A DNA stretch of 64,000 bases from Streptomyces mangrovisoli (GCF_000974985.2 NZ_LAVA02000058.1:62001-126000), one strand, 5' to 3'; numbered from the stretch's first letter, positions 7,705 through 16,882 are shown. Notes: a model not told the origin generated them from the letters alone. Numbers and translations are program-made.

Positions 7705-8880
7705 ATGGACTTCCGCCTCACCCCGCGCCAGGCTCAGCTCAAGGCCGACGCGCGTGCCCTCACCGACTTCATCACCGCCTACGAGACGCGGTGCGAGGAG
7801 AACAACGGGCTGCCCGCCGCCGCGCACGCCGAGATCCGCGACGCCGTACTGGACGCGGGCCTCCAGGCCGTCAACATGCCGGCCGAGTGGGGCGGAGCGG
7901 GCCTGACCATCGCCGAACAGGTCACCGTGCAGGAGGAGTTGGGGCGGCTCACCGGCGCCCTGTGGGACATGGTGTGGCGACCGGCGAACGCGCTGCGGTT
8001 CTGCACCCCCGAGCAGCGCGAACGCTTCCTGGTCCCGGTCATCAAGGGGGAGCGCCGCGACTGCTACGCGGTGACCGAGCGCGGCGCCGGTTCGGATCCG
8101 CAGAACATCGCCACCACGGCCACGAAGAACGAGCGGGGGTGGGTGCTCGACGGCGAGAAGTGGTTCGTGACGGTCGGCGATCACGCGGACTTCATGATCG
8201 TCCTCGCGGCGGCGGGTCCGGAGCGCGCCCCGACGCTGTTCCTCGTCGACAAGGACACCCCGGGCATCGAGATGACGCGCGTGCCGCGCTTCATGCACAC
8301 CTTCGTCTACGAGCACCCCGAGTTCACGTTCACCGATGTGCAGGTGGACGAGGACGCCGTGCTCGGCGGCATCGGCGAGGGGTACGACATCACCCGCTCC
8401 TGGTTCACCGAGGAGCGCCTGATGATCGCGGCCCGGACCGTCGGCGCGGCCGAGCGGGCACTTGAGCTGTCCCGCGACTGGGCCGTGGAGCGCGAGCAGT
8501 TCGGCGCGCCGATCGCGACGTACCAACTGGTGCAGGGGATGCTCGCGGACTGCGCCGTGGACATCGCCGTCAACCGCGCCTACACCCACCAGGTCGCCTG
8601 GGAGGTGGACCAGGCCGGTCCCGAGGACCGCAAGACCCTGCACGCCAAGGCGTCCGTCGCCAAGCTCGCCGCGAGCGAGGCGTCGGGCCGCGTGATCGAC
8701 CGGTGCCTCCAGATCCACGGCGGACGGGGCTACGACCGCGCGTACGCCGTGGAGCGGCTCTACCGGGAGCTGCGCGTGGACCGGATCTGGGAGGGCACCT
8801 CCGAGATCCAACGGCTGATCATCGCCAACGAGCTGATCAAGCGCGGCACGGGGGTGCTGGACCTGCCGGTCACCCGCTGA
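7705..8880 (+). CDS. Acyl-CoA dehydrogenase, copy 2
   Basis: A 391-residue paralogue of the preceding gene with the same signatures (AVTERGAGSDPQN, EKWFVTVGDHADF, WEGTSEIQRL). Differences concentrate in the N-terminal and middle domains, where substrate binding occurs. The C-terminal domain is almost unchanged. The two products may form a hetero-oligomer or act on successive intermediates. The ATG at 7705 follows GAGGAC at normal distance. Confidence 0.92.
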   Translation: MDFRLTPRQAQLKADARALTDFITAYETRCEENNGLPAAAHAEIRDAVLDAGLQAVNMPAEWGGAGLTIAEQVTVQEELGRLTGALWDMVWRPANALRFCTPEQRERFLVPVIKGERRDCYAVTERGAGSDPQNIATTATKNERGWVLDGEKWFVTVGDHADFMIVLAAAGPERAPTLFLVDKDTPGIEMTRVPRFMHTFVYEHPEFTFTDVQVDEDAVLGGIGEGYDITRSWFTEERLMIAARTVGAAERALELSRDWAVEREQFGAPIATYQLVQGMLADCAVDIAVNRAYTHQVAWEVDQAGPEDRKTLHAKASVAKLAASEASGRVIDRCLQIHGGRGYDRAYAVERLYRELRVDRIWEGTSEIQRLIIANELIKRGTGVLDLPVTR

Positions 8881-8898
8881 CCCCCGCCGACCGGGGCG

Positions 8899-8919
8899 CC
8901 GGGCCGCACGCCGGCCCGG
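8899..8919. terminator. Hairpin after the second acyl-CoA dehydrogenase
   Basis: CCGGGCC (8899-8905) pairs with GGCCCGG (8913-8919) around a 7-base loop, 19 bases past the stop codon. There is no U-tract, as is usual in Streptomyces. Confidence 0.5.
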
Positions 8920-8939
8920 GGCCTTCCCACGTCCGCACG

Positions 8940-8964
8940 CCACGGCCGGCACCGGAGGCCGTGG
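8940..8964. terminator. Second hairpin before the TetR gene
   Basis: CCACGGCC (8940-8947) and GGCCGTGG (8957-8964) form an 8-bp stem with a 9-base loop. Together with the hairpin at 8899 it may separate the dehydrogenase operon from the regulator gene. Confidence 0.4.
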
Positions 8965-9031
8965 CGCGGGTGGCGCGGGTGTGAGGGACAATGGCGGCGG
9001 CGTACGACCGCCTGACGAGGGGAGTCGCAGG

Positions 9032-9646
9032 GTGCCCACCAAGGTGCGCGGCACGGCGGACACGCGCGAGCGCATCCTGACCGCGGCGTGCGAGGCCATC
9101 GCGGACATCGGCTTCGAGAAGATCCGGATGCGCATGGTCGCGGAGCGGGCCGGTGTGTCCACCGCCCTGCTGCACTACCACTTCGACACCCGCGAGAAGC
9201 TGTTCACCGAGGCGATGGCGCACTCCTTCGCCAACACGGCCCTCGATGTGGAGCGCGATGCCGAGACGGCGCCGGCGGCGGTCGTCCTGGCCCGGATCGT
9301 GCGCAGCCTGCTGCCGACCGACGCCGTACTGCACCAGGACTGGCGCCTGTGGCAGGAGCTGTGGGTCCGGGCGCTGCGCGACGAGTCGACCCGGGTGTTC
9401 GCGGTGGACCTGTACGCCGAACTGCACGCGTGGGTGGGCGGCGCGGTGCGGCGGGGCATCGAGTCCGGCGAGTTCACAGCGACCGACGTCGACGAACTCG
9501 CCACCCTCGTCCTGTCCTTGAGCGACGGCTACGGCATCCGCGTGATGCTGCGCGACCCCGCCGTGACCCTCGACAAGGCCCTCGCCGCCATCTGGCGCCA
9601 CATCGCCGCGGCTCTCGGCCTGCCGACGGCGGTCCCGGCGGGCTGA
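9032..9646 (+). CDS. TetR/BetI-type transcriptional regulator
   Basis: A 204-residue TetR-family protein. The N-terminal helix-turn-helix (residues 10-55) reads TRERILTAACEAIADIGFEK and VSTALLHYHFDTREKLF. The C-terminal ligand domain with LWQELWVRALRD resembles BetI-like regulators. The GTG at 9032 follows GGGGAGTCGCAGG. I infer that it controls the cluster through the two palindromes at 1857-1935. No matching palindrome is seen in front of its own gene. Confidence 0.88.
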   Translation: MPTKVRGTADTRERILTAACEAIADIGFEKIRMRMVAERAGVSTALLHYHFDTREKLFTEAMAHSFANTALDVERDAETAPAAVVLARIVRSLLPTDAVLHQDWRLWQELWVRALRDESTRVFAVDLYAELHAWVGGAVRRGIESGEFTATDVDELATLVLSLSDGYGIRVMLRDPAVTLDKALAAIWRHIAAALGLPTAVPAG

Positions 9647-9652
9647 GGAACC

Positions 9653-9765
9653 GGTCGGCCACATGTGCCACGCGCGGGCCGCTCGGCACGTGTGCCGTGC
9701 GCGAGTTCGGTACGTGTGCCGGCGCGCATTCGGTACGTGTGCCGTGCCGTGTGCCGCTGGTCGAG
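9653..9765. repeat. Intergenic tandem repeats of about 23 bases (ACGTGTGCCG motif)
   Basis: At least three consecutive copies of a 23-24 base unit, starting near 9682, 9706 and 9729, share TTCGGTACGTGTGCCG with small changes. A weaker copy (GGCCACATGTGCCACG) lies at 9657. They fill the gap between the TetR gene and the convergent DUF5994 gene. Confidence 0.75.
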
Positions 9766-9779
9766 GCGACGTCCACGGA

Positions 9780-10259
9780 TCAGGCCGAGTCCGGCAGCCG
9801 CCCCTCACGCGCCACACCGGTGTCCGCCGCCGGCGGCCGGTCCGCCGTGGCCGCGGCGGAGAGCAGCCGGCCCGCCACCTCGGCCCGTTCGTCCGGCGGG
9901 ATCACCAGCAGGTTCCAGAGCCCGGCCGGGCCGCAGTCCACGGTGATCGCGTGGGCCCCGGCGGGCAGATCGCTCAGGACCACGTCGATCGCGTGGCCGG
10001 GCGCCATCACGGTCCGCGGCGCGTCGGGCCAGGCCGCGGTCCCCACCGTGACGCGGGTGACGCCGGTGACCGCGCCGGGGTCCAACGAGCCGAGCAGCGC
10101 GGGCAGTTCCAGCTCCAGCGCGTCGCAGCGCGGCCACCACGCGCCGCCCGTCGGGCCGTGCCCGGCGCCCGGCGCGAGACGGAGCCGGGGCAGCGGCATC
10201 CGGTAGGTCGCCGCGTCGTCCTGCGGTGTGCCCTCGGCGGGCTGGGTGATGGCGTCCAT
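9780..10259 (-). CDS. DUF5994 family protein
   Basis: A 159-residue protein matching the actinobacterial DUF5994 pattern. It has a leading RLRLAP, the GAWWPR motif, ELPALLGSLDP, then a Trp-Pro strand (AAWPDAPR) and a C-terminal LLVIPPDE. No catalytic function is known for the family. It is often found near stress and sigma-factor regulatory genes, which fits the STAS-domain gene upstream on the same strand. The ATG at 10259 is the first start; the C-terminal 25 residues are variable. Confidence 0.85.
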   Translation of the reverse strand: MDAITQPAEGTPQDDAATYRMPLPRLRLAPGAGHGPTGGAWWPRCDALELELPALLGSLDPGAVTGVTRVTVGTAAWPDAPRTVMAPGHAIDVVLSDLPAGAHAITVDCGPAGLWNLLVIPPDERAEVAGRLLSAAATADRPPAADTGVAREGRLPDSA

Positions 10260-10426
10260 CGCGCGATCCCGTTCCAGGCGGCTTCCGGCTGCCCTGGTCT
10301 GTCACTCGCCGGGAACGGCGGCACCCCGGCGGTGCGCCCGAATAGCTCTCGGTGACAGTCAGATTACGCCCTGTCGCAGGGAACGGCATCGCGCCGGACC
10401 TCGCGGCCGGAGGGCAGGACCCAGGG

Positions 10427-11401
10427 TCACCGGACCGCCGACGGCACCCCTTCCCTCGGCAGGATCAGCACGCACGGCGCCACGGCGCCGGGCAGCCCCA
10501 CGAACTCACCCATGTTCTGCCACCCCCACGACGCGAAGGCGGCCTGCCCCGCGGAGTCCGCGGGGTGGAACAGGGCGACTCCCAGGGGGGCGTCCAGCTC
10601 GGTCAGCAGCCGCTGTTGCAGCCTGCGCGCGATGTCGCGCTGCTGAGCGTGCGGGTGGGCCACGACCTGGGTGAGGACGACGAACCGCGAGCGGGCGGTG
10701 GACCGTTGGACGCTTTCCTGGAGCACTCCGACGAACCCCGGCCGGGCGCGGTCGTCCGGACCCACCGGAAAACCGAAGGCGCACCCGACCAGCAGCGTCG
10801 TCTCGGCCACCAGCAGCGCGAAACCGGGGTGATGGGCGCTGACCGTCAGGCGCCGCAGGAAGTCCTCCCGGTCGTGGCAGACCGTGGCGGAGGCACCCGT
10901 GAGGGACTCCGCGGCCAGGTCCGCGATGTCCTCGCGCGCCGCTTCGGCCTGCCAACGCGTCAGCCGCCGCAGGCGGATCCCGTCCTTGAGGACCGGCCGC
11001 TCCCGTCGGCGAGCGGGCTCCCGAGGCGCACGCGCCCCGGCGCCCGCCGGGCTCTCGAACCGGACCTGCGGCACGCGGGTCCCCGGGGCCGCGAGAAGCC
11101 GAGGGGCGGATCCGGTGACGGTCAGCAGCCGGGCGATCTGCGCGCACGGGTGGTGCAGCCGCAGCGTGGCGTGCGCCCGGCCGGCCCGCCGTGCGGCCGT
11201 GAGCAGGACGTTCAGGCCCCTGGCATCGCAGGACCCGACCAGGGTCAGGTCGACGTCGATGACGGTGGCGCCGTCCAGCAGACAGCGCTCCAACGCGGCC
11301 CGCAGCAGCGGTGCCGTGGCCGGTCCGATGTCACCGCAGAGCGTGACGAGCGACCGCTCCCCCTGGTCCCGTCGCAGGAGGTCGAGCCGGGCGGGGAACA
11401 T
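10427..11401 (-). CDS. STAS-domain (anti-sigma antagonist-like) protein fused to a GNAT-like domain
   Basis: A 324-residue two-domain protein. Residues 1-110 form a STAS domain with DVDLTLVGSCDARGLNVLL, where Ser or Cys next to the Asp is the usual phosphorylation position of SpoIIAA-like antagonists. Residues 135-324 look like a GNAT fold (PGFALLVAETTLLVGCAFGFPVG, then a helix AQQRDIARRLQQRLL and ALFHPADS). The Arg/Pro-rich linker around residue 115-135 joins them. Two ATG codons (11404, 11401) overlap a GGAGG; the second has better spacing. It may link partner-switching stress signalling to an acetyltransferase activity; this is inference. Confidence 0.8.
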   Translation of the reverse strand: MFPARLDLLRRDQGERSLVTLCGDIGPATAPLLRAALERCLLDGATVIDVDLTLVGSCDARGLNVLLTAARRAGRAHATLRLHHPCAQIARLLTVTGSAPRLLAAPGTRVPQVRFESPAGAGARAPREPARRRERPVLKDGIRLRRLTRWQAEAAREDIADLAAESLTGASATVCHDREDFLRRLTVSAHHPGFALLVAETTLLVGCAFGFPVGPDDRARPGFVGVLQESVQRSTARSRFVVLTQVVAHPHAQQRDIARRLQQRLLTELDAPLGVALFHPADSAGQAAFASWGWQNMGEFVGLPGAVAPCVLILPREGVPSAVR

Positions 11402-11852
11402 CATTCCTCCCCGCGGCACGGGCCGGTGCGGATGCGCGATGCCGTGGCCGCGGGGAAGATGCGCGCACTCGCGCCGACCGCGGTGGACATGATGCCGACC
11501 CGTCTCCGCGCCGACCGGAGGGCGACGCGGACTCGCCTCTCGCCGGGGACGCCCCGGCGCGGCTGCCGGAGTGCGTGATGCCCTCGGTACGTCAACGGTA
11601 CGCCGCCCGCGCCCGCACGGGCCGGGACCTTCGCGGCAGGGCCGCACGCGGCGTCCTGCCTGGTGGCGCCCTCGTGGCCCGCTCGGGCCGTGCGCACGGC
11701 GCGTCGGAGGGCCCCGGTACATCGAGGACGAACGGCCCTGTTCAAGGTACCGATGTCCCACTGCGCAATCCGCTGGGCGGTACGAGACTGGAGATACACC
11801 GGATCCGTAGCGCCCCGGCGCTTTCGGTGTGCCGAAGACGAAAGGTGAACCC
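11402..11852. promoter_or_regulatory. Divergent intergenic region in front of adhE
   Basis: About 450 bases with no convincing gene. It should hold the promoters of the STAS-GNAT gene and of the fermentation operon. The only structured element I see is the pair of DevR/OsdR-like boxes at 11726-11759. Confidence 0.5.
11726..11759. promoter_or_regulatory. Two DevR/DosR-like boxes upstream of the fermentation operon
   Basis: GGACGAACGGCCCT (11726-11739) and GGTACCGATGTCCC (11746-11759) each resemble the hypoxia-regulator half pattern GGGACTWWAGTCCC. By hand each matches about 10 of 14 positions, with starts 20 bases apart and so on the same helix face. They lie about 95-125 bases before the adhE start. 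This is a hand match without a score. Confidence 0.35.
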
Positions 11853-14555
11853 ATGACCAGCCGCCGCGCCAAGGACGGCCAGCACACCTCTGCGAGCGGC
11901 AAGGCAACGCCGGCCGCCACTGCTGCCCCCACCCCCACCGAACCGCACGAAGTCGAGCTCGCTGTCGACGAGTTGGTGGTTCGCGGCCTGGAAGCGCTTC
12001 GGGAATACGCCGACTACACGCAGGAACAGATCGACCACATAGTGAAGAAGGCGAGCCTCGCCGCGCTCGCGCAGCACACCCGGCTCGCCGCGATGGCCGT
12101 GGAGGAGACCCGGCGCGGTGTCTTCGAGGACAAGGCCGTCAAGAACATCTTCGCGTGCGAGAACATCACGCACTCCATGCGGGACGTGAAGACCGTCGGC
12201 GTGATCCGCCGCGACGACATCGACGGGATCGTGGAGATCGCCGAGCCCGTCGGCGTGGTCGCCGGAGTCACCCCCGTCACCAACCCCACCTCCACCACGA
12301 TCTTCAAGGCGCTCATCGCGCTGAAGACCCGCAATCCCATCATCTTCGGCTTCCACCCGGCCGCGCAGAACTGCTCCGCCGAGGCCGCCCGGATCGTCCG
12401 TGACGCCGCCGTGAAGGCCGGCGCCCCCGCGCACTGCGTGCAGTGGGTCGAGACGCCCTCCAAGGAAGCCACCAGCGCCCTGATGAACCACCCGGGCGTC
12501 TCGTCGATCCTGGCCACCGGCGGCAACGCGATGGTCCGCGCCGCCTACAGCTGCGGCAAGCCGGCGCTGGGCGTCGGGGCCGGCAACGTGCCGTCGTACA
12601 TCGAGAAGACCGCCGACGTGAAGCGCGCGGTCAACGACGTGGTGCTGTCCAAGACCTTCGACAACGGCATGGTGTGCGCCTCCGAGCAGGCGGTGATCCT
12701 GGACCAGGAGATCCGCGACGAGGCGCTCGCGGAGTTCCGCAAGCTCAAGGCGTACCAGGTCGACGCCGAGGAGAAGGCCAAGCTGGAGCAGTACGTGTTC
12801 GGCGTGGGTGCCGAGCAGCAGGGCGGACGCAACTGCGCCGGTGCCCAGCTGAACGCCTCCATCGTCGGACAGAGCGCGGTCGCCATCGCCAAGGGCGCCG
12901 GTTTCGAGGTGCCCGCGGACACCACGGTGCTGCTGGTCGAGGCCTCCGAGGTCGGCGTGGACGAGCCGATGACCCGCGAGAAGCTCTGCCCGGTGCTCAC
13001 GGTGCTGGGCGCGAACAGCCGGGACGAGGGCGTACGACTGGCCGCGCAGATGGTCGAGTTCAACGGCCTGGGCCACTCGGCCGCCGTGCACACCGCCGAC
13101 GCCGCGTTCGCCGAGCAGTACGGGCACGCCATGAAGGCCTGCCGGGTGATCTGGAACGCGCCCAGCTCGCAGGGCGGCATCGGCGACGTCTACAACGCGT
13201 TCATGCCGTCGCTGACCCTGGGCTGCGGCTCGTACGGCGGCAACTCGGTCTCCGGCAACGTGACCGCGCTCAACCTGATCAACGTCAAGCGGATCGGGCG
13301 ACGGAACAACAACATGCAGTGGTTCAAGATCCCGTCGAAGATCTTCTTCGAGCGCGACTCCATCAAGTACCTCGCCGACATGCGCGGCGGCCGCAAGGTC
13401 GTCGTCGTCACCGACAAGACCATGGTCGAGATCGGCCACCTGGAGCGGATCCGCAGCGTGCTGCGCCGCCGCAGCGAGCCCTGCGAGGTCCGTGTCATCG
13501 ACAACGTCGAGCCGAACCCGAGCATCGACACCGTGCGCGCGGGCGCCGAGATGATGCGGCACTTCCAGCCCGACACCATCGTGGCCCTCGGCGGCGGCTC
13601 GCCGATGGACGCGGCCAAGGTGATGTGGCTGATGTACGAGCACCCGCAGATCGAGTTCGGGGACCTCAAGGAGAAGTTCTTCGACATCCGCAAGCGGGCG
13701 TTCACCTTCCCCGACCTCGGGCAGAAGGCCGATCTGGTGTGCATCCCGACCACCTCGGGCACCGGCAGCGAGGTCACCCCGTTCGCCGTCATCACCGACA
13801 CCGCGACCGGTCAGAAGTACCCGCTGGCCGACTACGCGCTCACCCCGACCGTCGCCATCTGCGACCCGGTGCTCACCACGTTCCTGCCGAAGGCCGTCAC
13901 CGCGGACTCCGGTTTCGACGCGCTGACGCACTGCCTGGAGACCTATGTCTCGGTGTACGCCAACGACTTCACCGACGGACTGGCGCTCCAGGGCATCCGG
14001 CTGATCTTCGAGAACATCGAACAGGCCGTGCTGAACGGGCCGAACAACCCGATCGCGCGCGAGAAGATGCACAACGCCGGCACCATCGCGGGCATGGCGT
14101 TCGGGTCGTCGTTCCTCGGCGTGGTGCACGCCATGGCGCACACGCTGGGCGCCACCTTCCATGTCGCCCACGGCCGCACCAACGCGCTGCTGCTGCCGCA
14201 CGTGATCCGCTACAACGGATCGGCGCCGAGGAAGGTCACCGGCTGGCCGAAGTACGAGCGCTACATCGCGCCGGAGCGGTACCAGAACGTGGCCCGGATG
14301 CTGGGCCTGCCCGCCGCCACCCCGGAGGAGGGCGTGGAGTCCCTCGCCCACGCGATCGAGGAACTGCGCGAGAAGGTCGGCATCCCGCGGTCGTTCAAGG
14401 ACGCCGGGGTCGACGAGGCGGCCTTCCTGGACGCGCTGCCCCAGCAGGCCATGAACGCCTTCGAGGACCAGTGCGCACCCGCCAACCCGCGGCTGCCGAT
14501 GCTGGACGACATGCAGGAGCTGATGCGCACGGCCTTCTACGGCGACGCGGTGTGA
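11853..14555 (+). CDS. adhE: Bifunctional acetaldehyde-CoA/alcohol dehydrogenase
   Basis: A 900-residue AdhE. The N-terminal half is an acylating aldehyde dehydrogenase with its catalytic Cys in NGMVCASEQAVI. The C-terminal half is an iron-dependent alcohol dehydrogenase with GGGSPMDAAKVMW and the metal-binding block HAMAHTLGATFHVAHG. It reduces acetyl-CoA to ethanol in two NADH-consuming steps and restores NAD+ without oxygen. Spirosome-forming family members have the same length. An Ala/Pro/Thr-rich N-terminal extension of about 30 residues is unusual. It leads an operon with pflB and pflA; the gap to pflB is 52 bases. Confidence 0.95.
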   Translation: MTSRRAKDGQHTSASGKATPAATAAPTPTEPHEVELAVDELVVRGLEALREYADYTQEQIDHIVKKASLAALAQHTRLAAMAVEETRRGVFEDKAVKNIFACENITHSMRDVKTVGVIRRDDIDGIVEIAEPVGVVAGVTPVTNPTSTTIFKALIALKTRNPIIFGFHPAAQNCSAEAARIVRDAAVKAGAPAHCVQWVETPSKEATSALMNHPGVSSILATGGNAMVRAAYSCGKPALGVGAGNVPSYIEKTADVKRAVNDVVLSKTFDNGMVCASEQAVILDQEIRDEALAEFRKLKAYQVDAEEKAKLEQYVFGVGAEQQGGRNCAGAQLNASIVGQSAVAIAKGAGFEVPADTTVLLVEASEVGVDEPMTREKLCPVLTVLGANSRDEGVRLAAQMVEFNGLGHSAAVHTADAAFAEQYGHAMKACRVIWNAPSSQGGIGDVYNAFMPSLTLGCGSYGGNSVSGNVTALNLINVKRIGRRNNNMQWFKIPSKIFFERDSIKYLADMRGGRKVVVVTDKTMVEIGHLERIRSVLRRRSEPCEVRVIDNVEPNPSIDTVRAGAEMMRHFQPDTIVALGGGSPMDAAKVMWLMYEHPQIEFGDLKEKFFDIRKRAFTFPDLGQKADLVCIPTTSGTGSEVTPFAVITDTATGQKYPLADYALTPTVAICDPVLTTFLPKAVTADSGFDALTHCLETYVSVYANDFTDGLALQGIRLIFENIEQAVLNGPNNPIAREKMHNAGTIAGMAFGSSFLGVVHAMAHTLGATFHVAHGRTNALLLPHVIRYNGSAPRKVTGWPKYERYIAPERYQNVARMLGLPAATPEEGVESLAHAIEELREKVGIPRSFKDAGVDEAAFLDALPQQAMNAFEDQCAPANPRLPMLDDMQELMRTAFYGDAV

Positions 14556-14607
14556 GCCCCGTGCCGTCGAACCGAGCAACCGAGCAACGCGAAGGAGTCG
14601 TGCACCC

Positions 14608-16872
14608 ATGACCACGCAGCAGCAGCGGTCGCTCCGCAGCTCCTGGGACGGTTTCCGGGGAGGACTGTGGCGGGACGAGATCAACGTACGGGACTTCATC
14701 CAGCAGAACTACACGCCCTACGAGGGTGACGCCTCCTTCCTGGCCGGCCCCACCGAGCGCACCACGGCCGTATGGAAGAAGATCACCGATCTCTTCCCGG
14801 AGGAGCGCGCCAAGGGTGTGCTGGACGTGTCCTACGACGTCCCGTCCACCATCACCGCCCACCCGCCGGGCTGGATCGACCGCGACAAGGACCTGATCGT
14901 CGGCCTCCAGACGGACGCCCCGCTGAAGCGGGCGATCATGCCCTACGGCGGCTGGCGGATGGTGGCCGGTGCCCTGAAGACATACGGCTACCCCGTCTCC
15001 CCCGAGTTGGAGAAGGTCTTCACCGAGTACCGCAAGACCCACAACGCCGGGGTGTTCGACGCGTACACCCCGGACATCCGGGCGGCCCGCAAGGCCGGCA
15101 TCGTCACCGGCCTGCCCGACGCCTACGGCCGCGGCCGCATCATCGGCGACTACCGCCGGGTGCCGCTGTACGGCGTGGACCGGCTGATCGCCGCCAAGGA
15201 GGAGGAGAAGGCCTCCCTGGACGCCATGCCGCGCGACCCCGACCGGCTGGAGGAGGTGATCCGGGAACGCGAGGAGGTCTCCGAGCAGATCCGGGCGCTC
15301 GGCGAGCTGAAGACGATGGCCGCGTCCTACGGGCACGACGTCTCCGGCCCCGCGAGCACCGGCCGCGAGGCGATCCAGTGGCTGTACTTCGCCTACCTCG
15401 CGGCGGTCAAGGAGCAGAACGGCGCGGCGATGTCGCTCGGCCGCACCTCCACCTTCGTCGACGTCTATCTCCAACGGGACATCGACGCGGGGGTGTTGGA
15501 CGAGAGCCAGGCCCAGGAACTGGTCGACGACTTCATCATCAAGCTGCGGATCGTGCGCTTCCTGCGCACACCGGAGTACGACGAGTTGTTCTCCGGCGAC
15601 CCGACCTGGGTGACGGAGTCCATCGGCGGGATCGGTTCGGACGGCCGCACCCTGGTCACCCGCACCTCCTTCCGCTACCTGCAGACCCTCTACAACCTGG
15701 GTCCGGCGCCCGAGCCCAACATGACCGTGTTCTGGTCTCCGGCGCTGCCGCAGGGCTTCAAGGACTTCTGCGCGCAGGTGTCCATCGACACCTCCAGCCT
15801 CCAGTACGAGTCCGACGAACTGATGCGGCCGCGCTTCGGCGACGACACCGCCATCGCCTGCTGCGTCTCCGCGATGGAGGTCGGCAAGCAGATGCAGTTC
15901 TTCGGCGCCCGGGTCAACCTCGCCAAGACGCTGCTGTACGCCATCAACGGCGGCCGGGACGAGAAGTCCGGCGCGCAGGTCGGCCCCGCCACCGGGGCGA
16001 TCACCGCCGAGACGCTGGACTACGACGAGGTGGTGGGCCGCCTCGACCAGCAGATGGAGTGGCTGGCCGAGACCTACGTCCACGCCCTCAACGTCATCCA
16101 CTACATGCACGACAAGTACGCCTACGAGCGGCTGGAGATGGCGCTGCACGACCGGGACATCCGGCGCACCATGGCGTGCGGCATCGCCGGTCTCTCGGTC
16201 GCCGCGGACTCCCTCTCGGCGATCAAGTACGCCCGGGTGACGCCCGTGCGGGACGAGACCGGGCTCGTGGTGGACTACCGCACCGAGGGCGAGTTCCCGG
16301 CGTACGGCAACAACGACGAGCGGCCCGACGCGATCGCGGTGTGGCTGGTCGAGGAGTTCATGCGCAAGGTGCGCCGGCACCCCACCTACCGGGGCGCCGA
16401 GCACACCCAGTCCGTGCTGACCATCACCTCCAACGTGGTCTACGGCAAGAAGACCGGCAACACCCCCGACGGGCGCCGGGCAGGCGAGCCGTTCTCCCCG
16501 GGCGCCAACCCGATGAACGGCCGTGACACGCACGGCTATGTCGCCAGCGCGCTGTCGGTCGCCAAACTCCCCTACGAACAGGCGGAGGACGGGGTGTCGC
16601 TGACCAACACGATCACCCCCGACGCGCTGGGCCGCACCCCCGAGGACCGGGTCCGCAATCTCGCGGGCGTCCTGGACGGCTTCGTCACCTGCCAGGGCTT
16701 CCACATGAACGTCAATGTGCTGAACCGGGACACGCTGGTCGACGCCATGGAGCATCCGGAGAAGTATCCGCAGCTGACCGTCCGGGTCAGCGGCTACGCG
16801 GTCAACTTCGTGCGGCTGACCCGGGAACAGCAGCTCGACGTGTTGAGCCGTACCTTCCACGGCTCGCTGTAG
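14608..16872 (+). CDS. pflB: Formate C-acetyltransferase (pyruvate formate-lyase)
   Basis: A 754-residue glycyl-radical enzyme, close to the Escherichia coli length of 760. The adjacent catalytic cysteines appear in AIACCVSAMEVGKQM. The C-terminal glycyl-radical loop is VRVSGYAVNFVRL. Both are intact, so the protein should be activatable. It cleaves pyruvate with CoA into acetyl-CoA and formate under anoxic conditions. The ATG follows GAAGGAG. The adhE gene upstream consumes acetyl-CoA and pflA downstream encodes the activase, so the three genes make a complete mixed-acid branch. Confidence 0.96.
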   Translation: MTTQQQRSLRSSWDGFRGGLWRDEINVRDFIQQNYTPYEGDASFLAGPTERTTAVWKKITDLFPEERAKGVLDVSYDVPSTITAHPPGWIDRDKDLIVGLQTDAPLKRAIMPYGGWRMVAGALKTYGYPVSPELEKVFTEYRKTHNAGVFDAYTPDIRAARKAGIVTGLPDAYGRGRIIGDYRRVPLYGVDRLIAAKEEEKASLDAMPRDPDRLEEVIREREEVSEQIRALGELKTMAASYGHDVSGPASTGREAIQWLYFAYLAAVKEQNGAAMSLGRTSTFVDVYLQRDIDAGVLDESQAQELVDDFIIKLRIVRFLRTPEYDELFSGDPTWVTESIGGIGSDGRTLVTRTSFRYLQTLYNLGPAPEPNMTVFWSPALPQGFKDFCAQVSIDTSSLQYESDELMRPRFGDDTAIACCVSAMEVGKQMQFFGARVNLAKTLLYAINGGRDEKSGAQVGPATGAITAETLDYDEVVGRLDQQMEWLAETYVHALNVIHYMHDKYAYERLEMALHDRDIRRTMACGIAGLSVAADSLSAIKYARVTPVRDETGLVVDYRTEGEFPAYGNNDERPDAIAVWLVEEFMRKVRRHPTYRGAEHTQSVLTITSNVVYGKKTGNTPDGRRAGEPFSPGANPMNGRDTHGYVASALSVAKLPYEQAEDGVSLTNTITPDALGRTPEDRVRNLAGVLDGFVTCQGFHMNVNVLNRDTLVDAMEHPEKYPQLTVRVSGYAVNFVRLTREQQLDVLSRTFHGSL

Positions 16873-16882
16873 CCGCCGTCCT

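Noticed and set aside
9653..9765. ACGTGTGCCG iterons considered as a plasmid or phage origin
   Set aside because: No replication gene, DnaA box cluster or integrase is nearby.
11742..14699. A very long open frame on the minus strand opposite adhE
   Set aside because: It mirrors adhE in a high-GC genome; it has no family motifs and adhE is unambiguous.
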